DNA from: Taudactylus pleione
Taxonomy: Eukaryota > Chordata > Amphibia > Anura > Myobatrachidae
Assembly (NCBI GenBank): GCA_031769625.1
Contig: JAUIMM010000534.1
Location: forward strand, 8,014,001 to 8,078,000
Reading direction: 5' to 3'
Length of the DNA: 64,000 nt
Both the position numbers and the translations under genes were made by a program. This document shows positions 55,733 through 64,000 of the stretch, one piece after another (within the stretch, counting starts at the first letter, position 1; every line of letters starts with the position of its first letter). The notes beneath the pieces are model-generated. The model made no database searches, had not been told where the DNA came from, and saw nothing but the letters and a program-made list of their open reading frames with translations.

Positions 55733-56845
55733 AGGCCTGGTTCAGCAAGGATCGCTATTCTGTTTATACACACGCAACGCAGTTGCTAATATCAGTGGTG
55801 ATATGTAAATGTTTGCATTCGCATTGTGATCACAGCCTAACATAAGGACATCCACTTCCCCTTACTCACATCCGTATACTTTGGCAACATAGCGAAATAA
55901 TCGGTAACATCGAGTAACATCGGACCCATACGCACAGTTAAGGCAGGTCAGACCTCACTCAGGAATTGCTAACTTCAGCGCACGCTATGAGACCTCAGGC
56001 TGCGTATGGTATCGCAGTGTATAATTGATGCACGCCCCTGCTACGCCGTCCCAACACACTGGCACGCCTGCATTCGCACAACCACCCCCAAACGGTACTT
56101 CCTGTCAACCACTCTGCCATGGGTCTGCGTAGCCTCTGCGATCGCAGTCCCGATCACAGTGGCTAGTTCGCGCATGCATGCAGAAGGCAACAATCGGCTG
56201 ATTGCATGCGTATAAGCAACTGTGGGCCTTATTCAGAGCCGCTCGTAAGCGGCCACTCGTTCGCTCCGAGCGATGTTCGCACATCTGCGCATGCGTATGG
56301 GTCGTAATACGCATGCGCCAACCAGTCAGTGCGTTCGGAAATCGTGTGTTTGCAAAATAGCGAGTGCCTGCTAATTTGAGTGACAGGATGAGGCGTTTGT
56401 GGGTGGTAACAGGGGAAGGTGCTTGAAAACGGGAAGTGGTGATCCGAACGCAGGCGTGCCAAACGGTCAGAACGGGCGTTTTAAGGGTGTGCATAATTAA
56501 CAAAGCAGCGTCATCGGCCACGTAACTTGGTTGTCTCTTAGCCTGAACTGTTCGCATGATTGCGGTAGGAAAATCCAACCACAAGCACTGCGAGCAGTTC
56601 AGACGCCTTTCGATGTACTCGATTAATCTAATAAATAGCGGAGATGACGTATGATGCGAACAGCAAAGGGGCGTTTTTACAAAATAGCGAGCGCATGTTT
56701 CGTTCGCTCGCTCAGACATAGAGGCGTCAACAGACCGCAAAGAGCGAGCGCTCAATTTAAATAGACGGACCCTTTTTCTGAACGAGCGAGCGCAAATAGC
56801 GTCCGGCTCTGAATCAGGCCCTGTGTTCCTTGCTGAATCAGGCCC
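55733..56845. mobile_element. GGGCCTGATTCAG-family element, outer copy
   Basis: The left AGGCCTGGTTCAGCAAGG mirrors the right CCTTGCTGAATCAGGCCC; the TCA duplication is at 55730-55732 and 56846-56848. It is interrupted by a second family member at 56224-56821; without that its length would be about 515 bp. Confidence 0.85.
56224..56821. mobile_element. GGGCCTGATTCAG-family element nested in the outer copy
   Basis: It starts GGGCCTTATTCAGAGC, i.e. the first base pair of the TIR abuts the TGT duplication at 56221-56223, and it ends GGCTCTGAATCAGGCCC with TGT at 56822-56824. Near-identical in layout to 49229-49828, so those two represent one subfamily and the outer copy another. Confidence 0.85.
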
Positions 56846-57179
56846 TCAATTTGGTCCTTTGCAAATGTACATGAATAGGGTGTTACAACCAGGGAAGCTG
56901 AAAGTCATACTACTTACCTGGGCCAGCTGGAGGGGCCAGGCGGGGGCCAGGGTCAGTAGCGCATCAGCCAGGGAAAGAAAGGTGACTGCCGCTGCTGCTC
57001 AGCAGCCGCTCTTCCCAGCCCGGTACACATTGCGCCACACCTTGTTACCTTCCCCAAATGATCCCTGACTGTCAATCACACTGCGAGTAAATAGCACATG
57101 CTGAGTTTACCGATAATCGATCAACTGCGAAAATATCGGCATAGCGTACAACTCTGGATCAGGCCCTTTGTTGCACAAT

Positions 57180-57379
57180 ACTCAATAGAATGCTATTGTA
57201 TAAAGGTCACTATAATCTATGGTATCTCAGTCACTAGAATTACTCTGTACTGAAAAAGTACACTAGAATGCTCTCAGTATTCTTTATTGGTTTCTAGACT
57301 GTTGTGGTTATTGTGTATGTCACTAGAATGCTCACTATATTGAATACCATTCACTAGAATGCTCTGTTTATTGTATATT
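57180..57379. repeat. 31-bp minisatellite, left part
   Basis: Diverged units with CACTAGAATGCTCTGTTTAT and TTGTATAT. Interrupted by the element at 57380. Confidence 0.75.
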
Positions 57380-57988
57380 GGGCCTGATTCAGACCCGGTC
57401 GCAAGGCTGCGTTCGCAAGCAGCCGTCCGCAGCCAAAGCATGCAAATCCTGTGATCGCTAGCAAGACATTAGCACGTTCACTATGTTTTGCTGTGCGATT
57501 GCGGTATGAAATTAGACGCCCACCAGCCTGACACAAGACGCCCACTTTCCCTTAGTAACATACGTCATCTCCAGGAAGTATATTAAACAATCGGTAACAT
57601 CGGCTGACATCGAACCCATACACACCACTTGTGGCTGACCATACCCTACCGCAAGCACTGTGAGTGCTGCTGTGTGTAATTCAGCCATGTGACATCTATG
57701 CTGACAATGCGGCTTAATTATGCATGCCCTTGAAATGGCATCCCAATGCACAGACATGCCTGCGTTCGCACCAACACCCCCCCGTTACCATCGACCACCC
57801 CGTCACCACCCACAAATGGCACGTCCTGTCACTCATGCTTGTGGAGCGTCTGTGTACTGGCTGCGGTCGATTCCTAATCGCAGTTACTGGTTCGAGCACG
57901 CATACTGCGTCTTGTACGGATGCGCAGATTGCAAACATTGTCAGGCTGTGTGCGAACGCAGCCTTGCATCCGGGTCTGAATCAGGCCC
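57380..57988. mobile_element. GGGCCTGATTCAG-family element inside minisatellite
   Basis: It starts GGGCCTGATTCAGACCC and ends GGGTCTGAATCAGGCCC. The ATT duplication lies at 57377-57379 and 57989-57991. Confidence 0.88.
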
Positions 57989-58480
57989 ATTGTTCCTTAG
58001 AATGCTGTATATCAGTCACTACATTGCTCCCTGTATTGTATATCAGTCACTACAATGCTCCCTGTATTGTATATCAGTCACTACAATGCTCCCTGTATTG
58101 TATATCAGTCACTACAATGCTCCCTGTATTGTATATCAGTCACTACAATGCTCCCTGTATTGTATATCAGTCACTACAATGCTCCCTGTATTGTATATCA
58201 GTCACTACAATGCTCCCTGTATTGTATATCAGTCACTACACTGTTCCTTGTATTGTATATCAGTCACTACGATGCTCCTTGATTTGTATATCAGTCACTA
58301 CTAGGCTCCATAAATTGTATATTGGTCACCAGAATGCTCTGTTTATTGTATATAGGTCACTATAATGATATTGTATATAAGACTATAATACTCTGTGCAG
58401 TGTAAATAGGTCATTAGAATGTTCCCTATATCGTAGGTCAGTCCGTAAAATGCTTTCTGTAATGTATATGGGTCACTTGC
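57989..58480. repeat. 31-bp minisatellite, right part
   Basis: TCACTACAATGCTCCCTGTA then TTGTATATCAG repeats at exactly 31 bp from about 58010 to 58260, then diverges. All three phases stay open for long stretches, producing a repetitive reading that is not a gene. Confidence 0.92.
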
Positions 58481-59197
58481 ATTCTCTCCGTTTTGAAAAT
58501 CTGGCACGAAAACGTCTCTTTATTTATAGAGGTCGTTAAGATGTTCTCTGTGTGATTACATGATCACTATATTCTGCATTGCATATAACGTCAGATAGGG
58601 ATGTAACATGCAGGAACGTTTTCCATGACACAGATTTATCAAGCAAGTTGCTTATCCGTGTACAGAACTGCTTTTCACACCTTTTGCATAACCTGTGAGA
58701 CCTCCTTTCCTGACACTTTCCTCTGCATGTATATCCAAGTGTGGCATTGGCACTTATACATCATTCAGAAATGCTAGTGATGTGGCTCAACAGGGAATAT
58801 TATTATCAGGGATGATCTGGATTTATTCTGGTTGATTAACATTTTAGTGTTCCCTTTGGAATGTATATCCTCAGAACCTAAACAATCATAAAGCCCACTT
58901 TGAATATAAAATGTTTGACATCAACAGACAAAGTTTTATTCTACATCTTTTTCTGGAGCCTGGAGCCACTTTTCCCAAAGCATAATGCAAATTGCTGGCG
59001 GGGACCATTCTGTGGGCTCAAAGACCTATGACAGTTCGACATCTGCACATTCTCGCTGTGTTGCAGGAGAACGGCACACCCACCTAGCACTTTAAAAGGG
59101 AAATGTTTGTAACGCAAACAGTCAAAATTTAATGGAAGTATCCATTTACCTTGTATTACTGCTTATAGTCACGCTGCCCATTGCAGATATTTGCAGG
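58481..59197. other. No gene recognised
   Basis: Unique-looking; no supported feature. Confidence 0.45.
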
Positions 59198-59404
59198 CAG
59201 TGGCATAACCAGGGTATTTGGAGCCCAGGGCAAGTTAAAAAAACTGAGCCCCCCCAAGTAGGTGAACGCGCCAAAGGTGTGCAACGAAAAAGAGGGCGTG
59301 TGCACATGCCACAAGGGGCGTGGCCACTGGAAAATGGGGGTGTGGCAACAGGACACACCAACGTTTCTCGTCACTCTGGGAACATTCCTTTCCATTCCAT
59401 ATGC

Positions 59405-60660
59405 ACCTTAATGCTGGAAGTAGTAGTGCCCTTCTTGCAGTGCCCACTGTAGTAGTGCCCCTTATGCATTGTCCCCAGTAGCAGTGCCCCTTATGCAGTG
59501 CCCTCTGTAGTAGTGCCCTAATACAGTGCCCCAGTAGTGCCCCTTATACAGTGCCCCCCAGTAATGCACCCTTATACAGTGCCCCTTATGCAGTGCCCCC
59601 AGTAGTGCCCCTTATACAGTGCCCCCAGTAGTACCACTTATACAGTGCCCCTTGTAATTCCCCTTATAAAGTGCCACTAGTAGTGGTCCCCCTATGCAGT
59701 GCTCCCAGTAGTGCCCCTTATACAGTGCCCCCAGTAGTGGTCCCCCTTTATGCAGTGCTCCCAGTAGTGCCCTTTATACAGTGCCCCTAATAGTGGTCCC
59801 CCCTATGCAGTGCTCCTTATACAGTGCCCCAGTAGTAGTCCCCCCTATGCAGTGCCACCAGTAGTGGTTACCCCCTATGCAGTGCCCCTTATATAGTGCC
59901 CCCAGTAGTAGTCCTCCATATGCAGTGCCCCTTATATAGTGCCCCCAGTCCCCCCTATGCAGTGCCCCCAGTAGTGCCCCTTATATAGTGCCCCCAGTAA
60001 TAGTCCCCCCTATGCCATGCCCCAATAAGTGGTCCACCCTTATATAGTGGCCCTTATATAGTGCCCCCAGTAGTAGTCCCCCATATGCAGTGCCCTCAGT
60101 AGTTGTCCCCCCCTATGCAGTGCTCCCAGTAGTGCCCTTTATACAGTGCCCCCAATAGTGGTCTCCCCTATGCAGTGCCCCTTATACAGTGCCCCAGTAG
60201 TAGTCCCCCCTATGCAGTGCCCCCAGTAGTGGTTACCCCCTATGCAGTGCCCCTTATATAGTGCCCCCAGTAGTAGTCCTACATATGCAGTGCCCCTTAT
60301 ATAGTGCCCCCAGTCCTCCCTATGCAGTGCCCCCAGTAGTGCCCCTTATTTAGTGCCCCCAGTAGTAGTCCCCCCTATGCCTTGCCCCAATAAGTGGTCC
60401 ACCCTTATATAATGGCTCTTATTTAGTGCCCCCAGTAGTAGTCCCCCATATGCAGTGCCCTCAGTAGTTGTCCCCCCCTATGCAGTGCCCCCAGTAGTTG
60501 TCCCGCCTATGCAGTGCCCCAATTAGTGGTCCACCCCTATGCAGTGCTGCCAGTAGTGCCCCTTATATAGTGCCCCAGTAGTAGTCCCCCATATGCAGTG
60601 CCCTCAGTAGTTGTCCCCCCTATGCAGTGCCCCCAGTAGTGGTCCCCTATGCAGTTCCTT
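59405..60660. repeat. Minisatellite, CAGTGCCCCCAGTAGTAGTC units
   Basis: Irregular units of about 20-35 bp with higher-order repetition: the block around 59700-60090 recurs at about 60120-60480, for example AGTGGTTACCCCCTATGCAG at 59863 and 60231. This suggests unequal exchange in blocks of roughly 370 bp. Confidence 0.85.
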
Positions 60661-60681
60661 CCCCCAGCAGTGCCAGACAAA

Positions 60682-60702
60682 GACACACACACACACACAC
60701 AC
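60682..60702. repeat. (CA)n microsatellite
   Basis: About ten CA units at the end of the minisatellite. Confidence 0.9.
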
Positions 60703-61994
60703 AAAAAACATTTACCTGATACCTCGCTCCCGTCCTGCTCCTGCGGCCACCACTGTCCGCTACTCTGTCCTTCCGGGCCGGCCCACTCTACACTATGGGA
60801 GAAACGTCATGCCATCTCTCCCATCACCCACTGTGGGAGCCGGAAGATGTAGCTCATGAGTGAGCTCCAGCCCAGCTCCAGCAGTGGGCGCAGCAGTTAA
60901 TGAGAGTCTGTCTGACTCTCATTGGCTGCCAAAACAAACACACTGCCGCAGCGGCGGTAGTATGAGACGAGTGTACTAGCCAGCGGCGGTGTTTGTTACT
61001 ACACTGACCAGTGTCCTGGACAGCGCCGGCGACACCTCCCCCACGCCACCGGCCTGATCTCGCCCAGGCAGGGGTGCCGAGAGGGGGGGTAGCGGGTACA
61101 GATTACCTGGGCCCGGGCTTCCTCGTGTGCAGAGCTGCAGTGGGGGACTGCTCGTGGCTGTTGAGCAGCAGCCACAGCAGTCTCCTATGCCTGTGAGTGG
61201 GAGCGATCACACTGATCGCGCCCCCCTGGCTTTGAGCAGGGCTGAGCGGGCTCAGAGCGCCCCCCTCCCAAGCACGCAGCAAAGCTTCACGGCGCTGCAA
61301 AGCGTTTGTTTTTTTCGGGAAGGCGGCGTGGCCACGCCTCCGGTGATTAGGCCACACCCCCTGTTACCCAGGCCCGCCGCACAATCCCTGCTCGACCCCC
61401 CTAGATACGCCACTGTTTGCGGACTGGCTTCAGTTGCAAGAACATTTATATGAAGACAGCCCTTTTATTGGGACGTTTGGTGTCTTTTCTCCATCTACCT
61501 GAAATACCTCCATATATTCAGACTAATCCACTGCTGATGTCCACCTGAAAACAGTGGCACATCTTAAGAAACAAGTGTAAGTTGAACCCTTACATTTATT
61601 TTTTTCCCCCATTCTTACGAACCCCAAACTTCCAGCATGGAGAGGTCCATCCCTTGGCTGTCTGGAGTACTGGGGGTCTTTGTTCTATTGGACAGTGTAC
61701 AGATAAGCTAACAGGGAAACACCTGACATTTCCCCAGGCATCTGAACTATATTGCTTTGTTAAATCCTTTAATCTTGTATGCTGGCTACAGGCGCAACAT
61801 TATGCTTCAAGGATGCTGTCCCAACCTACTAAAATAACTTGCTAGATTGTTTATTATTGGTTATATCCTTCCCACAAAGCAACATCTGTGCACTTCTCTT
61901 TCCTACATGAGCCATTACAATATGACACTCTAAAAAAAGGACTACCACAATGCAGGGGTCACTCTCCTTCATAAACTAATGTCATTATTATTAG

Positions 61995-62160
61995 AGATGT
62001 TTGCAGGTCCCCATATTTTAGTTCTAAATCATCGTCATGTTTTGGTCTTGGTTTTGGTAAAACCACCCACAAGTGTTTTGCTCCCTTATATTATTATTAA
62101 CCTCAATAATATTAATTTCCAGTCCTTTTTGACCACCTCACAGCACCTGAAATCATAAAA
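61995..62160 (-). mobile_element. Fragment of the 11957-type hAT 3' end
   Basis: TTAACCTCAATAATATTAAT, TTCCAGTCCTTTTTGACC and GGTTTTGGTAAAACCACCC are reverse-complement relatives of 16400-16590 in the full element. Confidence 0.5.
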
Positions 62161-62404
62161 GAGGGACTTACTGTATATTCAATCCAAAACATGAGAGATC
62201 TGGTTTTTAAATCAGATAAACGAAATGACTGTATAGGAGTGGAGAGGGTTAAACTTCCTAGGCTGGGGGCAGACCAGTGTGAGGAATCATGTGATAATTA
62301 GGGCCAATGGGTTTTTAGGGTTGTAGGTTATAGCAGGGATATTAGAGATTGTTGGAGGCGGAGTCAGCCTCTTTTGTTCCTGTCTTGGGAATGGGTAAGT
62401 GCTC

Positions 62405-62520
62405 TTACCTGAGCTCTGTTATATTTTCTTCATAGCCATCCTTCTGTTTTTCTTTCCTCTTCTTATCTTTGTTCTTCACCTTCTTCTATCCCTCTCTCTC
62501 TCTGCCCTCCCCCACCTTTG
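62405..62520 (+). other. Pyrimidine-rich tract upstream of the open frame
   Basis: CTTCTGTTTTTCTTTCCTC and TCCCTCTCTCTCTCTGCCC lie about 70-180 bp before the ATG at 62589. Could be part of a 5' leader; function is inferred only from position. Confidence 0.35.
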
Positions 62521-62588
62521 CGCGCTGCATTTTCTAACAATCCTCCTAACCCTTATAAGGACTGTGACCCCCCCCCCAAATTGGTAGC

Positions 62589-64000
62589 ATGCCCCGCCCG
62601 CACCGCTCATCGCGGATCCCCGCCCATTACCGGGCACAGGAAGAAGGCCCAGGGAGTTCTGGGGAGGCTCCTGCCTCTCAAGAGGGAGCTGAAGGGGCTA
62701 GCGCGAGTCGCGCAGCCCCGCGGCGTCATGGGCGGCCGGGCGCGGCCGCGCTTACCCGCGGCCGTCAAGCAGGTGCTGTCAGGGCGGCTGGACACAGCCG
62801 CCGGCGGGGGGAAGGCGTGGCTGCTCTGAGCAGCCGCGAGAGGCAGTTAGTGAGCCCGCGGGAGGGCAGAGCTGCCGCGATTAGGGCGGTGAGCGCTCGC
62901 CCCCCGCGGGTTCAAAGGTCACAGGCGCACACGCGCACCGCAAGGAGGGCTGCTAATAGCCCTGTTAGTGCCCGGAGGGGCAGGGGGGACTCCCCCACAG
63001 TTAATGAAGTGGGGAATGTCGAGGTGGGGGAGATGGACAGCCCTGGCAGCACATTAGGGGCTTTGTCAGTCAGGGAGGCAGCCATTTTAGGACAGGGAGA
63101 GCTGATGGAGGATGATTGCCAGGCTAGTCAGCAATCAGCAGACAGGGCCATGTCTGGGGCAGCAGCTTCTGGCTATGTGGATACTCAGGTCCCTAGTGGG
63201 GGTGCAAGTCAGTCCTTTGACCCTGCAGCTTTTGCGGCCATGATGTCATCAATGACATCTGCTTTTGCTCCCATGGTTGCGGCATTGGCTCCTAGCCAAG
63301 CAGATAGTGAAAGGGTGGATCAGAGGCAGCGTTCAATTTCTGCTACTCTAGGGCCAGCGGTAGATCAGTTCATGCAGGCTTGCAAGGCTATGGGCTCCGC
63401 TGCGGCTCAGTTGGCAAGACCAGAGGCGTCTGGGGCTAGTGCTGCTGTGTCTTCTCCTGCTGTGTCGACCGTGCCCAGGGTTTCGGCCCAGGGGGCGGCT
63501 TCATCGTCTGTTTCAGATACTGCTGAGGGCGAAGCTATGGAACAGGATTTCAGCGTCGAGGAGGCTTCATCATCGGTCGTGTCCGGGAGGGAGCAGTCCG
63601 GATCGTCAGGTGAGATCTCAGAAGATGATGATGTTGCTGACTCTGCCTCCTCTTCTTCCTCTGTCTCTGACTTGTCGTCGACCTCTTCTTCTCTGGCTTC
63701 TTCTGTCAGCAGCGCGAAAAAGGCGCGGAAGAGGGCTGCTAAATATGCGCGCAAGGAGGCGGATAGGCGGGATAAGCGGGCTAAGCAGCAGCGTCAGAGT
63801 AGTAGCGCGCGGAAGTCCAAGAAGCGTCAGCATCAACCAGGTGTGGTGCATTGCGACAATACAGCAGTATTGCGGGGTCTGCGCGATTGTTGCAAGAAAA
63901 AAATCAGGAAGGGCGATTATGTGGACATGTTCATTTTAACTGAGCAAGCCAAAAAAGATTTCAAGGCAGCTAAGCTTAAAGGCGGGGTGGGGTTGGAAGC
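62589..64000 (+). CDS. Gag-like ORF1 of a putative DIRS/Ngaro-type retrotransposon, partial
   Basis: An uninterrupted frame of 470 complete codons runs off the right edge. Start: the first ATG at 62589 after an in-frame TAA at 62547. Residues 1-135 are Arg/Ala/Pro-rich and basic (MPRPHRSSRIPAHYRAQEE). Residues about 140-335 are Ala/Ser/Gln-rich with a Met-rich patch (FAAMMSSMTSAFAPM, near 215). Residues 340-375 are acidic then Ser-rich (SEDDDVADSASSSSS). Residues 377-416 are strongly basic and probably helical (KKARKRAAKYARKEADRRDK), a likely nuclear or nucleic-acid-binding segment. The last visible part reads LRGLRDCCKKKIRKGDYVDM. That Arg/Lys-Gly-[DE]-[FY]-Val-Asp motif and the overall layout resemble ORF1 of DIRS/Ngaro elements. 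Those elements encode reverse transcriptase, RNase H and tyrosine recombinase further 3', outside this window. Direct terminal proof is missing; a different retroelement or a host gene cannot be excluded. Confidence 0.6.
   Translation, partial: MPRPHRSSRIPAHYRAQEEGPGSSGEAPASQEGAEGASASRAAPRRHGRPGAAALTRGRQAGAVRAAGHSRRRGEGVAALSSRERQLVSPREGRAAAIRAVSARPPRVQRSQAHTRTARRAANSPVSARRGRGDSPTVNEVGNVEVGEMDSPGSTLGALSVREAAILGQGELMEDDCQASQQSADRAMSGAAASGYVDTQVPSGGASQSFDPAAFAAMMSSMTSAFAPMVAALAPSQADSERVDQRQRSISATLGPAVDQFMQACKAMGSAAAQLARPEASGASAAVSSPAVSTVPRVSAQGAASSSVSDTAEGEAMEQDFSVEEASSSVVSGREQSGSSGEISEDDDVADSASSSSSVSDLSSTSSSLASSVSSAKKARKRAAKYARKEADRRDKRAKQQRQSSSARKSKKRQHQPGVVHCDNTAVLRGLRDCCKKKIRKGDYVDMFILTEQAKKDFKAAKLKGGVGLE

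Larger units (their letters stand above)
59198..61415. mobile_element. hAT-like element with large internal minisatellite
   Basis: The left CAGTGGCATAACCAGGG and the reverse-complemented right CAGTGGCGTATCTAGGG match. Flanking TTTGCAGG and TTTGCGGA are a decayed 8-bp duplication. After the minisatellite comes an inverted copy of the GC-rich unit of 17000-17200 (ATTTACCTGATACCTC, ATGGGAGAAACGTCATG). A nested terminus CAGGGGTGCCGAGAGGGGG starts at 61071. No transposase. Confidence 0.8.

Noticed and set aside
57720..58365. Two overlapping frames of about 200 codons rich in YISHYNAPCIV
   Set aside because: Produced by the 31-bp minisatellite and the end of a non-coding GGGCCTGATTCAG element; several phases stay open equally.
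63407..63754. Acidic minus-strand frame of 115 codons
   Set aside because: Antisense shadow of the GC-rich, Ser/Ala-coding plus-strand frame starting at 62589.
1..64000. tRNA or rRNA genes
   Set aside because: No cloverleaf with A/B boxes and no rRNA-like segment could be recognised by eye; tRNAscan-SE and Rfam scans would settle this.

Overview
The window reads as intergenic DNA of a large vertebrate genome, most probably an anuran amphibian. This is inferred from the mixture of mobile elements: Penelope-like (PLE) elements with a GIY-YIG domain, an L1/Tx1-type LINE tail, Tc1-like and hAT transposons, many palindromic non-autonomous DNA elements, and a DIRS/Ngaro-like open frame. No host exon, tRNA, rRNA or bacterial-type operon could be supported. 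Nearly every protein-coding trace belongs to a transposable element, and all but one are broken.

Layout. 1-1962 is a non-autonomous TIR element with a 62-bp tandem repeat. About 2460-5183 is a decayed PLE on the minus strand, split by a TIR-bearing insert with 16-bp target duplications. From about 6060 to 16750 a 69-72-bp satellite is broken up by hAT elements with 8-bp target duplications (6173, 6500, 11395, 11957 and 16748) and by a 2.8-kb element with subterminal inverted repeats. The largest insert (11957-16663) is a complete hAT element whose BED/RNase-H-fold transposase carries two frameshifts. 16975-27200 is a mosaic of GC-rich hAT-like elements, TE-borne minisatellites and palindromic elements. 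27240-31590 holds PLE termini, a PLE body and an L1 insertion. 33695-34623 and 52515-53407 are two copies of one roughly 0.9-kb element. 37340-40560 is a second, degenerate hAT with two inserts. 40690-41720 is a decayed Tc1 transposase, and 44162-45802 is a near-complete Tc1 element with one frameshift. 49000-58500 is dominated by a family with GGGCCTGATTCAG ends and variable 3-bp duplications. 59198-61415 is a minisatellite-rich hAT-like element.

The only long intact frame starts at 62589 and is still open at the right edge (470 complete codons). It has a basic, Ser-rich and acidic composition resembling ORF1 (gag-like) of a DIRS/Ngaro retrotransposon; the diagnostic reverse transcriptase and tyrosine recombinase would lie beyond the window. 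The elements do not form a pathway. The informative structure is the insertion order, read from target duplications: satellite, then hAT, then smaller TWA/TTAA elements; also PLE, then L1 or TIR insert.
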